Shown here piece by piece: positions 1 through 11,800 of a DNA stretch of 64,000 nt. The notes below the pieces were generated by a model. That model did no database searches and was not told the origin of the DNA. It was given only the letters and a program-made list of their open reading frames with translations. The translations under genes were made by a program, and so were the position numbers. Position 1 is the first letter of the stretch. Each line of letters opens with the position of its first letter. Source of the stretch: Telopea speciosissima (taxonomy: Eukaryota; Streptophyta; Magnoliopsida; Proteales; Proteaceae); the NCBI RefSeq assembly GCF_018873765.1, contig NC_057923.1, forward strand, positions 6,398,413 through 6,462,412, in the 5' to 3' direction.

Positions 1-982
1 ATAGCTAATTTTTTTTTATGGTGTTGCATTTCCTTCTGGAACTATAATTTGTATGTATTTTTCTGACTTTATAGATGGGTAAGGTGAAAGAAAAGATCTA
101 AAAGTAAAGAACTCATTTGGGATTCTTATTTATTTATTCATATTTATGGTTCCTTTAAGGTTTTGTGAACATTTTATTTATACAAATGAGGTTTTTTGAT
201 AACACAACATAAAATAACACAACATGGCAGCAACAATTGACAGCCTAGCAAAATGGAAGTGTATCGGAGAACCAAATTATACTCGAATTGGACCTGTACT
301 GGAAAACCTAAATAGAATTGTAATCGAACCGAACTGAGCAAGTTTGGATTCGGTTTCCACTTCTAGAACCGACTCGATTTTCGGTTCGATTTCGGATCAC
401 ACCATCAAGGCATGGAACCAAACCACATCCTTAGTTGCGAGAGGTCTAACTTTAGCATCAGAGTGACTCTATCGGTTCAAATTGGCCCTCCATAGCTCTA
501 TTCCATTCTTCTATACAGGTCAACTTGGCCACAAGAGAGGACGGTTTGGATCTTAACACAACAGATACCAAACATAGCCTAAGTTTAATAATTCACTCTC
601 ATCTATATTGATGAAGTCCGAAATACCCTTCCCTCGATTAGAGGGTTGAATCCTATAGTGAAATATATTCTCTTTTCACCATGGGTGAAAAACAACTTAA
701 TTTTGAATTTTTTTTGTGTTGTTACAACTTCCTCTTGCCTTGAGCATTTTCAATTGTGAAATGGTAATTAGATAAATAAACAACCTCACCCAATGTTGTG
801 TGACCTTTTTCCCCACACCTTATATTATTCTATGACTTGCACAACTGGTTTTACAATCCATTGATTGGATGGGTGGGGTATTTCCTAGTCAAATTATATA
901 TCGAATACTCAAATTGTGTAGCTTATCTCAATCATCCGTTACGTGTAAGACTTCACCTTTAGTTTTTCAGTGGTTATTTTTA
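1..982. other. Intergenic, no gene seen
   Basis: AT-rich sequence without a supported gene. Around 280-420 there are several AACCGAACC / GGTTCGG-like words typical of the subterminal regions of plant hAT-type non-autonomous elements, but no pair of ends could be defined. Confidence 0.5.
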
Positions 983-1117
983 GGTCAAATGTTTACTATG
1001 CTGGGGCGCAGGCTGCACCCAGACACATAGGAGTCGACAAAATGACCACCCTACCCCCTGAATACCCTACCCATGTGTCTAGGCACAAGCTACGCTATGG
1101 CACAAAGAACATCAGCC
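983..1117. mobile_element. Foldback MITE, Mutator-like, copy A
   Basis: A 135-bp element whose two halves are inverted copies of each other. The left arm carries GGGGCGCAGGCTGC and the right arm carries the matching complement. It is flanked by TTATTTTTA (974-982) and TTCTTTTTA (1118-1126), a 9-bp target duplication with one mismatch, as expected of Mutator-type elements. Related copies lie at 4735-4863 and 5575-5707. It codes for nothing. The family assignment is inferred from the 9-bp duplication and foldback structure. Confidence 0.65.
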
Positions 1118-1299
1118 TTCTTTTTAATACACTTTGTTCTTTTTTTTTAGCATTATTGAGAAGACCTATATCACTGTTTAGTACAAAATTTTAAGGATAA
1201 ACATGAACACTTATAATAAAATTTGGCATATACTCGACAACCACGTGTAATATGGTAAAAAAATGTTCCAAGTAAGGATGTGGAAATGATTTTTGAATG

Positions 1300-1491
1300 A
1301 AATTTTGCTGCTACGCTTGTAGTAGGAACATAACTCACATAAGGCTGGCAGCCAGGGAAATGGGATCTTAAAGGGTATTTTAGAATATATTAAAACCTAT
1401 GAGGATCTTTATGAATGCAAAGAGGAAGTGAATTATTCCATTTCCTTGGCTGCCAGCCTTGTAACAGATACAAGTGTAGCAGCAAAATTTT
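1300..1491. mobile_element. Foldback MITE with long inverted arms
   Basis: A 192-bp inverted repeat. The left arm (about 1300-1367) runs from AAATTTTGCTGCTAC through AAGGCTGGCAGCC. The right arm (about 1433-1491) is its complement with a few mismatches. The two strands therefore give mirror-image short open frames, which are artefacts. No clear target duplication was found, so the superfamily is open. Confidence 0.6.
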
Positions 1492-2350
1492 TTCCTTTTT
1501 TTTTTTTTCTCCACAAACCTCTCTCTCTTTCTCTATCTCTTTTGCTCTCCATAAATTCAAGCTCAAAATAGATCCAAGAACAAGCAATATCCAGTAAAAT
1601 TAGATTAAAGGTACACAAACATTCTATTGTTACCTGTCCATGTAGGCCTACACTCTCTCACTCCTCCCTAACCATATGGACTTTACAAAGCCATTTCACC
1701 CCATTCCCCACCTTCCATCATTGTTTTAAATATTGGTATCAGTATCTTTATCAGTTCTTATAAATTGATACCTGACTGGATCCTCTCCCTTAGTTTCTTT
1801 GTAACCATTACTATAATATAACTACTTTTAATGCAATTGTGAGTATGTGACAATTAAAACAAATAAAAACATCAATGAAGAAACTACAATGCTTCGTTTG
1901 TTGTATAAAAATTTGATTAATTTTCCAATGAAGAAACAACAAGAAAAGGATTCAAATAAATATACTAAATTTTCTGATGGAGATGATTTGACAATGGGTT
2001 TTATTTGCGAGAGTAAGGTTGTGTTTGGTATGCATTTTAAGAATAGATTTCGAGTCTATAACGCATTTTGAAATCAGAATCTTCTTTATATTTTCACTAG
2101 TACTTAATATACTAGTACCTTATGAACAAATCAAGAAGAGAACTTGCTTCCATATTTTCTAATAACTAAACCACAATAGCTAAAACAAATCATATTTCAA
2201 CCTTCAATGACTCTTCACAGATATGATCCCACACCAGATAAATTCTAACACTAACCAATAAATAATAAGTTTTAACTTTACTAATACACCTAAACCCAGA
2301 CTCTCTAGCTAAGAACAATACATACAAACAGTGATTACTGTAATTGGGAA
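1492..2350. other. Intergenic, no gene seen
   Basis: AT-rich sequence with pyrimidine runs, downstream of the phytocyanin gene, which reads towards it. No supported gene or element. Confidence 0.5.
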
Positions 2351-3003
2351 CTAAAGAAGATGGAACCAAATGAATGACAAAACAAACTGAAGAAGAAGAA
2401 GTGCAGAAAGCCCCAAGGTGGAGATGGCATGGGCGCCGGACGAGTGAGACGATTCGTCGTCTTCTTCAGGCGCCATTACCCTGATGATCACCTTCTGTCC
2501 TCTCTTGCAGTGTCCAGAGACTCCACTGATGAAATAAAAGAACCCAGACCGATCAAATTGATACACTGTGTTTCCATCATTGGAGAAGAACAGGGGATGT
2601 GTAGAATCACATTTGTTGTACTCTGAACCACTCACCACCATTACTGAATCTTTCTCATACTTGAAACCTGCAAAACCCATCAAATACCCAGAAAGAAGGA
2701 AAAAGAAAAAATGCCCATTTGCATCAAAACCATGTAAGAGACAATCTCACTGTATAGTTATTATAGAAATAAAAAACCCACATTAAGAAATTACTTACGG
2801 ACGCTATCACCAATCTTGAACCTGTTTCTGGAGGCCCAATCGTTGTAAATTTTGGTGTCATTTGCAGAGGGAACAATCCAACCTTTGGTACCACCTACTT
2901 CAAATTCAAAGGAGGAAACAGTGAAGTTTTGAAGAGTAGATGACAAGATAAAGATGAGAATAATAGGAATTGATTTAGCAGAACCCAACAGGAGAGAACC
3001 CAT
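2351..3003 (-). CDS. Early nodulin-like protein (phytocyanin family)
   Basis: Two exons on the minus strand, 3003-2799 and 2667-2351 (stop included), joined in phase 1 across a GTAAGT...GCAG intron, give 173 aa. Residues 1-30 look like a signal peptide. Residues 31-133 form a plastocyanin-like domain, starting FEFEVGGTKGW and ending GHCKRGQKVIIRV. Cys88 and Cys122 would make the conserved disulfide. The final 25 residues are hydrophobic after an acidic/Ser linker, typical of a GPI-anchor signal. The usual copper-ligand set is not present (KYEKDSV stands where copper-binding members have a His), as is normal in the early nodulin-like subgroup. It is therefore probably a non-copper, cell-surface arabinogalactan-type glycoprotein. 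I chose the Met at 3003 because the signal peptide follows at once; an in-frame upstream Met at 3072 gives a non-secretory leader. Its exact role is unknown. Confidence 0.9.
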
Positions 3004-3132
3004 TTTGATCAGCTTTGAGGGAATCGATTGGGTATTCCTGTTATGTAGCAAATTTAACAGAGAATCTATCAATGAGGGACGAGATGTGAAGTGAGAAAGA
3101 GATGAATTGTTCTGAGTTTGTAGTTTGTTGGT

Positions 3133-3143
3133 TTATATATATA
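3133..3143 (-). promoter_or_regulatory. Probable TATA box of the phytocyanin gene
   Basis: On the minus strand the sequence reads TATATATAAAC, about 130 bp upstream of the start codon at 3003. This would place transcription start near 3100 and a 5' UTR of about 100 nt. The assignment rests on position and sequence only. Confidence 0.5.
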
Positions 3144-4734
3144 ACTACATTACTACCTGTGATTCGGATTTAAATGAAGTAGTGGAGGTGAGGTTAGTTG
3201 CAGAGTTAGTTATTATCATGAAAAGATCGATATGGAGGTAGTGGGAGGCAACGGTCTCTCCTGCTTCACTCGGTCCAAATCATGAATTCAAATTGCTGGA
3301 TTTGCCGGTTAAAGTCGGACAGTTGACGAAACACTAATTGGGTTGAACCAAAAGGTGACCGGTTCTAGTTTGGAGTTGGACCATCAAAAAGTTCTCCCCT
3401 GGAATATAAGGAGAAAGTTTTCCTTCCTACTCTACTTCATTGGAATCTTGTAAAAAGCTATCTAGAACTAGCCAAGCTCACTGACAATTTTACTAGTATA
3501 GACTTTAAATGGTGTAACTTTGAGGATAACAATCCTCCTATGTCCTTGTATCATTCTTTTGCTTAGTTTTATATATTTTTATTTTCAGCATAATTTTTTT
3601 TTTTCCTTTACCATGCGGTAAAGGTTCACCACAATATCCTAGGATTTACAAACCCTTACAGGGTTTTAGTGTGTTCTCCAGTATATACTCGAGTACATTT
3701 GAAGCCATATGGTGAATATATTCCAATTCACTCTAGCTGAAGGAAAATTTGGTCCATGAAATAATCTTCTAGCTATGTTTGGATGTCAAGAAAATAAAAT
3801 ATTGAAAAAAAAAAGAATGCGATGAGAGAGATGGACAAATAATCAATCATTGCATCATCACATAGTTTGTCACAAAAAATAAAAGGGTACACATAGGTTT
3901 CATCAAAAGGAAGAGTGACTACCATTTTGCGGTCCCAAAAAATTGAAAAATGAAGGTGGTATCATGAAAAATGTAGCTTTTTTTAGTCATCTTTACGTCA
4001 GTGAAAGGATCAGGTCGATCAAAGTTTGGGAAAGAGAGATAAGGTTAGTTAAGTAAGCCAATGTTCAATAAGTCCAAGGTCTTAAAAAACGCCCCCCCAA
4101 AAAAAAATGAAACGTGTTTTTGCAAACAGAGTACCCAACCTGGTCCTGACTTAGAGCTATAAATTCCCAGCCCTGACCTGACCTCAAGGTTAGGGTATCT
4201 CAGCCCAGGCCTTGTTTGGGCTTAGAGCGGGCTTGGGCCTACAGGACTAAACTTGCACCCCCTAAGAGTGATGCAAATGGAATGTATACATAAGCCACCA
4301 ATCAAATTTCAGCCTCAATGTCAATTTCAATTATTTACCGTCCCTTCCTTTACCCTTCCATGTATCCTTGTGCCCTATTACCAATACTCTTGTAAACAAT
4401 CTTGGTTGTTCTATAATTTTGAATTTTTTGATTTGCCATTTGGCAATCTTGGATTATCTTGAAATTTAAAAATTAAGCAAGAAACCTTGTAGTGTACCTA
4501 TCCATATAATATCAGTCTCATTTGTCTTGTATGTATGTAGGTCTAGTATACATGGATAGCACTTTTTTTTCTATAGTATACTCAAGAAGAAGCCTCGGCT
4601 TGTAACCAATCCCCTTTTGAATAAATTTCCCCTTTACCCAAAAAAAAAAAAAAAAAAAAAAAGGAGGACCAAAATTTTTTTTAATTAATTTTATTGTGAT
4701 TATCATGTATCATATTATAAGAAATAATAATAAA
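3144..4734. other. Intergenic, no gene seen
   Basis: AT-rich spacer between the phytocyanin promoter and the first of two MITEs. It contains homopolymer runs (about 4640-4662, A-run) and no supported gene. Confidence 0.5.
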
Positions 4735-4863
4735 GGGAGAATGGTCTCTGTGCCACATCACAGACTACGCCCAGGCACATGGGCAGCTTGTACAGGGTGG
4801 TCACTGCTCCCACTCCCATGTGCCTCGGCGCAGGCTGCACTGCGGCATAGAAAACAATGCCTC
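4735..4863. mobile_element. Foldback MITE, Mutator-like, copy B
   Basis: A 129-bp member of the same family as 983-1117 and 5575-5707. It begins GGGAGAATGG and its arms carry GTGCCxxA...GGCGCAGGCTGCxCTGCGGCA. The flanks AATAATAAA (4726-4734) and AGTAGTAAA (4864-4872) match at 7 of 9 positions and fit a degraded 9-bp target duplication. Confidence 0.6.
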
Positions 4864-5574
4864 AGTAGTAAAAGACCAAATTCTCCTTCACTTAGGGTGA
4901 AGAGAGAACATCTTAATCCATGAGATATGAACCTGAAAATTTACCCAAAAAAAAAATATGAACCTGAAAAAGGGTATATAGTTTCATTCTCCCCTGACAA
5001 GGGGTAAGAGTTAATGATGGACTCATTATTCCAAAGTTTAATCATAATTCCACATCAATTTGAATAAAGAGATCCTCTCTTCACTCTTGGTGATCCAAAT
5101 CATTATCTTACAAAAATCAATTTAATAATTTTTATAGCAAAAGATTTTGTGCGTAATTGTACTTTCAATTATTGGATGGACGTGATCGTACATAATACAT
5201 GACCCCTCATCCTCAGCCTCATCCAACGGTTTGATGCATGATCATGCATCATACATGGCCATATAATATCAAACAGAAAGGGTTGGTCGAAGATAGGTAG
5301 GTACATGTGGTTAACCAAAAAAGAAAGATAGATGTTTAAAAAAAAAGAGAGTGGGAAAAAGAAGGCTGCTTGGTTGCACCCCCTACGCCCCAGCCACATG
5401 AATGGCCAAATGATTAATTTGCCCCCATATTGAATGTTTGGGTGTGCACTTCTATTGGTCTCCGCTTTGATGCAGGGGCCACACGACAAGTAGGGTTTGG
5501 AGTTGGCCTCTGGCTTTTGGAAAGTACGATAACGATACCCCCAACTTAGAGGGGGAAAAAAATATATAAAAAAA
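4864..5574. other. Intergenic, no gene seen
   Basis: Spacer between two MITE copies. It contains short duplicated words (ATGAACCTGAAAA repeated near 4925-4972). Long open frames on the minus strand here run into the MITE at 5575 and show no known domain or codon signal. Confidence 0.45.
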
Positions 5575-5707
5575 GGGACATCGTTCTTTGTGCCGCACAG
5601 GCTGCGCTGAGGCACATGGGGTGGGCACAATGACCACCCTGCCCTTTACACAGGCTGCCCATATGCCTGGGCGCAGCCTGCGCTGCGGCACAGAGAACAT
5701 TCTACCC
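5575..5707. mobile_element. Foldback MITE, Mutator-like, copy C (RGS1 upstream)
   Basis: A 133-bp element starting GGGACATCG and ending CATTCTACCC, with arms of about 40 bp (GTTCTTTGTGCCGCA... paired with ...CTGCGGCACAGAGAAC). It is the best-preserved copy of the family. It sits in A-runs on both sides, consistent with a 9-bp A-rich target duplication. It ends 188 bp before the RGS1 start codon, so it lies in the RGS1 promoter or 5' UTR and could affect expression, which is inference. Confidence 0.7.
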
Positions 5708-5894
5708 AAAAAAAAAAGTTCTCGAAGCACAAGCTCTATTCTTGAAAAAAATAGAAAATGACGAAGAGGGAAGGACTGGAAGTTGAACTGAAGCACAGAT
5801 CTTGTGAGTTGGGAGTTGGGACACTGGTGGATTTTGAGTGTAGGAATCATTTCACATGGTGACCTTGAAATAGCCAAAATTCAATCCATGAGAG

Positions 5895-8800
5895 ATGGCC
5901 AACTGTGATGTTGAAGGAGGTTGTCCCAGCGATTACATCGCCGTTGCCGTCTCCATTCTCGCCATGATCATGTTAGTTTCTTTCCATTTTCTTTCTTTAC
6001 TTTCTCTCTCCATCAGTGTTAACTGTTAAATGACCAATTAATGGGTCTCTATCTCCTGGATGTTAAACAAAAGTAGTTCTGTATGAGAATTATTTCAAAG
6101 TTTAAAAACACAGACTTGCTTGTTTACCGAATTTCGTTTGGTTTCTTATGAGTTCAATGTCTGATGGGTTTCATTTCGAAGTGAATTAAAAGTGAGTTCT
6201 CTTTCTTAATACTGATCGGTGGTGAGTAAAGGTAAATGATTGCGTTCCTCAATCCCATCGACTCAGTGAGCAGAGAAGGTATCTAAGGACATTTCCTGGA
6301 ATAAAGCTTACCCACCCCCAGCTAGGTCAATGCTGGTGACCCAGTCACTGCTAGTGAATAAAAGGTGTTCTGTTGCTTTTTATTCGAGTTTTATTCTTAT
6401 TTTTTACGATGAATTTCCTTTTAAGCGAGCGTTTAATTGTGGTGGTTGGGATTTCGTGGGAGGAACTTCTAATCAAATAGTATACGTTGAGTTCTGAATG
6501 GAACTGCAAGGTACAATGTGGTTTTAGGATATTTTAAATCTATGGTTGCCCAAATAAGTGTTACTGTGGCACTGTTGTGTATTTATTAGAATGGGAAGCT
6601 GGAAGTGGTGAATAATTTTCAAATGGAATTTCAGTTGCATTTTTCTTGAATGAGTGCTTTGTTTGATTCTACGGCAGTAATTATTTAGTTAGCTAGATTG
6701 TGTGATTGTGTAGACAGGGATTTCACATTGCTGTCTTTTTTGCCCGCTATATATATTTTTTATTTGTAATCAGTACCCCTTCCTCGAATATATAATTAAT
6801 TCATAGAATGTTTGCAATTGGGAATTGATAATAGGACCCAAATCGTCTATTTATTGCTGATGGACTGGCCTCTGTAAATTAGAGATGGTGTGCAGGTTTT
6901 CCTCAAGGAATTGTATGATACAAGCTTGATTTTGAGTTGAAAATTCACTGAATTATGTCATAGCTATTATTGTGCTTTATTATTTTTAACTTTTATATGT
7001 CCTGGTTGATTGGGGAAGAGGTTCAGTCTTTTAGAACAAGCAGGACAATATACTGTGAATAGAAAACATTATCAGAAAGAACAATGCCGTAACATTGTCA
7101 TGGAATGTTAGGTTAGAGCCAGGAGGATGCTTTAGAGGATGATTATGGGGGGCAGGATGTAAAGGGAGTGTTGAGTAACAATGTCAAACAGTGGTGGTGG
7201 TCAAAAGAAATTATCTTCAGTCAAGGGAAGTCAATGTGGGATTTTTAAACATTCAAGCGCAGTAGAACTTAACTGCACTGGAAGGCACTTTAATATTTTG
7301 TAAATTTTTGGATATCGTGGAAAGCATTTTCTTTTATTAACTGAAAATGCCTGGACAAAAAATTAATGCTGGTTGAGATGTCCTTGTTTACAATGAGGTC
7401 TAAAAGTTATTTGAACTGCTTTAGTTCTCCTTAGGTCTATCCTATGATGCCAAATGATATTTCCTACTCATCTGGAGATTAAGTATGAAAGGATTCTTTC
7501 TCCCTTGATTAAGCTTGCTTTGTATCTTTCAGTCCTTTGTTAGTTTCAGTTCTTATTTATTTCAATAAGTAAATAAAAAACCATAAGTAATTATGAATAT
7601 ATGGAGGCATAATATTACTCTGATCTTTTGGTAAAGATTTGTAGCTACCTAGGTTCAATCGTAAAAAAAAGAGAGAAATAGAGGATGATGTTGCACAAAT
7701 ACTTAGAATAGAGTGGATGAAGTGGTGGGGTGTGTCTGGCATGTTGTGTGATCAACGTATGCCGTTGAAACTCAAAGGAAAATTTTATAGGACAGTTATA
7801 TGACCAACATTGATGTATGGGGCTGAATGTTGGGCAGTAAAAAACAACATATAAACAAACTTAGTGTTGCTGAAATGAGGATGTTAAGATGGATGAGTGG
7901 TAAAACTAGAAAAGATAAAATAAGGATGAACAAATTACAGCTAGTTTAGGAGTAGCTCCGATACATGATAAGTTGCAAGAAAGTTATTTGAGGTGGCATG
8001 GACATGTGCAATGGAGGCCTTTGAATGCTCCAGTATGGAGGGTTGATTTGATTCGGAATTGAAGGAGCTAAAGGATCCAGGGGTAGGCCTCAAATGACTC
8101 CAAGAGCAGTGGTGAAGAAAGACATGCATAGCTTAGGACTAGTAACAAGTATGACTTTGAATAGAGCTGATTGGACAAAAAGGATCCATGTAGTTGACCC
8201 CATTTAGTTGGGATAAGGTTGAGTTGAGTTGAATTGACATTCTTTGTTGTTTCTTTTAATTTGTGGAGATGCTAATTCACTCTTTCTCTTTTTCTCCTTT
8301 TACGTGCCACAAAATATTGTTCAAAATAGAAATTCTCTTCTGCATCTTGACATTTTTTCCTTCTCTTCCAGGCTTCTTATTCGTTCAATTTTACCCCTTG
8401 CGGTTCACAAGGTTCCTCGTACTAAAGGCAGTGGCTTCTGGCTCCTGATAATTCAAATAGTTGCCAGCTTCAATCTGCTATTGTCAATAGTGGTGAGATC
8501 AGCGCCGTTCTGCATTCAGTTGTCTCTTTTACTATTGTTTGAGGACCTCATCCCATTGTTTACAAGTGAAAAGTGCCATATTTATTGCAGATTTCCGTCA
8601 AGTTTGTCAGGTTCAAAAAAAGGAATTGGTGGCTGTCTTGCTATATTTGGGCAGGTGGTTCTTTTGTTATCTCTAGGACCTTTCATGCTACTTCTTTTCC
8701 ATAGGGCATGTTTTATGTCTAGAATTTTCTAAATTGGGTTGCATTTGCAGTTTGGTTTGAAGGTCCATTGGGATTTGGTCTCCTGATGAGCTGTCGCATA

Positions 8801-11800
8801 GTACAGGCTTATCAACTGTACCACCTTTTTGTCAAGTAAGTTTTTAATTCTTATAGTCAAGACAATAAAATGATGATGGACCTGAAATCATTACTGAAGC
8901 CGGCTTGCATATCGTACATGTAATCATGTATCCTCACACTCAGTTGATGGGCCCTTTGGAATCCAGGCGGTAGAAATTTTGCTTGACAAAGAGGATGTCT
9001 TAAATACCATCTCATTACTGATTTTTCCCAATCATTAGAGGTTGCCACCCTGCATTTTATTATTCAATTGCCATCTATCCCGAGACATATTTTGTTAAAT
9101 CCTGTAATGTCGAATTCTCTTTCAAGACCACAACCCATGTTCCTTTTGTCTTGAAATATGCAAGACCCTAACCCCTAGAGAAAAATAATACTATGTGTGG
9201 ACAAATTTACATCTACTAAAACATTAAACCTCTACCATCCTGTCCACTTATGCTAGTGAGCTCAGAATTGATTCCATGAGATTTTGAAACCTAGGTAAAA
9301 GTGAAAACCGACAGGGTAATTGGTAGCCTATCACTCTGAATCTATACAAGCATGATTACAGGTACTATAATCTCAAATCAATTTTTTTTAAAGAACGACA
9401 AGTGTTGGAATCACATGCCCTTGGTCTTTCCCTTGTCCTTTTGCTGCCTTCCTATCCCCTCTAGCTGGTGCAATTAGGTTTGTCATACTTGTCAAGATCG
9501 TTAAATCCGGCTTTCCCTTCTTTTATCAACTATTATGTGTTTGACCGACTTTTCTTATCTCTTGTTTTTTCATTCATTTTCATGACTTTCATCTGTATCA
9601 ATGCCCTCATCTTGGCTTTGGAACTGCTGCAGATCTCTACTTCGTCGGTTTTTTCCCCTTTCAATGGCTTACTCTAGGTGGACGAGTATTACTTCCTAGA
9701 TTCATGAAGCACTGAGCCATATTTTTTGTATGGGGACTATGGTTATTGAGGACTCTAATAATATCAGAACTTAAGAAACCACAGACCAGAGAAAGGGAAA
9801 GGAGAGGAAGAATATGGGAGAAGTCGTGAGGTAGGAGAGAGGCTGTGCGATAAAATGGAATAACCTATCGCACCAGCCAATTGTATTTATAAATAAACTG
9901 AACTGATTACATAATGGAAATGAAACTCTTTAGCTAGCTAAGCCTACAGCCTAATCATAATAGGAACCTAAAGTCTAATTACAATAGGAAAGGTAAGAAA
10001 CAGTAAGAAACTAAACTACTTAGATAAACCATGGAAGAAGAACTCGGTCAAAACTGCAGGTTCGACCGAGTTGTCTCGGTTTCGCAGCCTACCGAGACGA
10101 GATGTGGGTCGACTTCGAATTCGACCTGGTTTCGTATGGTTTTGACAGGTTTCGACCCTGTTTTGGTCATATTTCAATAATTTCACAAGTTTCAACTTAA
10201 ACACCTATATAAATTCACTTATCCCCATCGAAACTTGAGGAAACTTCGTTCAAAACTAGGACAGACACTGATTTATGCCAAATATCATTTCAATCATTTA
10301 TTTAAGATATTATTCATAAATAAACAAATACCCCCCTATTTGAATCTAACAAAAAATAGTTAAAAATCAAATTCTAAAAGGATAAAAAGTCAACCCCCCA
10401 GTTCAAGAACAAAATTCGGATTTTTCGGAAATAGGTGCAATTTTCAACTTTTAAATGCTTGGGTTTTTTCTAAAATATAAAAATTCCATAAATCTTAATA
10501 TGATAAACATTGCGAAAGACGAAATGTGCGGTAAAATATTCATTTGTTTTGATGTCTAAAAATTTATTTCCATTCAGAGCGATTTTAAACAGTGTTCGTG
10601 TACACCAAATTAAGTTTGATTGGAACATAACTCCTTCAATATAAATCAGATTTAAGCAATCTTGGAAAGCTAAGATTACTTAAATCTGATTTATATTGAA
10701 GGAGTTATGTTCTAGTCAAACCTTATTTGATACCATGACTAAGAACAATATATAATATCAAACTTGGCTCAAACCCACAATTATTATTTTGAGTGTTCTC
10801 TATGTGAAACTAATGCATGGATTGGAGAAAGTACCAGGTTTTGACCATATCTCGGTCGAAACCTTGGAAATCTCGGTTTCTGGCTGGTTGAAACCAGCAT
10901 CAGCACCGAGTTCTTGATCCTTGAGATAAACACATAATCCCATGGTACAGAGGTCCATGAACACCCATGGACCTCCAACCAAAACACATACTCTAACAAG
11001 GACGTTGGAAGCAAGACCATTTTTTTTTAATATATACTTCAAACGTGCATTTCCTTATGATCACTTGATTCTATTTGCTTATGTCTATCATCTTTTATAG
11101 TCCCGGTGGAGTCTGTAACACCGATCAGCATGTGTCGTATTGCTGATATTTTCTTCACTTGCTTTCTATTGTTTATTTTAGGCGGCATTTACCTCCAATC
11201 AGCTCATTTATCTTACTTCCGGTGATTCTCTTGCCATGGATTGCTGGTGCTGCATGTAAGAGTTATTATGTTGAAGCATTCCTTTAATTGTAAGACCCTT
11301 TTGATTGAATTCAACTTATATTCTGATTTGTATATACTTTTTGTTAAAGTCAGACGTAAATGCCAGAACAAACATGTTCATACCTTAAGCAATTCTCTTT
11401 GATACGTTTGTTAATCTAAAACAATTCTGTTATGTTTCATTTATGTATGTCAGTATGTAACTTTTGAGGTCTAAACAATAAATGAAGTATAAATGCTATT
11501 TCTTGTCCCTCATGATCTATTTTGGTCTCTTTTACCATCACTAACCAACTATCCATAGTATATGTTGCTTTTTAGTCTCCACGTCTCGCCTCTGTCAACA
11601 AAATGTGATAAGTACAATAAAACCTCTATAAATAAACACCACTGAGATTGGTTATCCATTTGAATTGGGCAAGTTATTAATTAACAATTTCTACAGTATT
11701 AAATTATGTAGTATTGATCAATAAAGATTGTGGCATTCCTCTCTTTCTCTCTCTCTGGTAGCTTTATGGATATTAGGGTTGAATTGTCTAGTCAAAGCTT

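Noticed and set aside
1390-1618. Short open frames on both strands
   Set aside because: They fall in the arms of the foldback element and mirror each other; no protein similarity.
3003-3072. Upstream in-frame Met at 3072 for the phytocyanin gene
   Set aside because: It would put 23 non-hydrophobic residues before the signal peptide; the Met at 3003 fits the family.
5169-5877. Minus-strand frames of 141 and 153 codons upstream of RGS1
   Set aside because: They run through the MITE at 5575 and have no domain, signal or codon bias.
8244-8371. Upstream extension of RGS1 exon 2 as an alternative start
   Set aside because: It is intron sequence; exon 1 at 5895-5971 supplies the conserved [13 protein letters not shown] start in the right phase.
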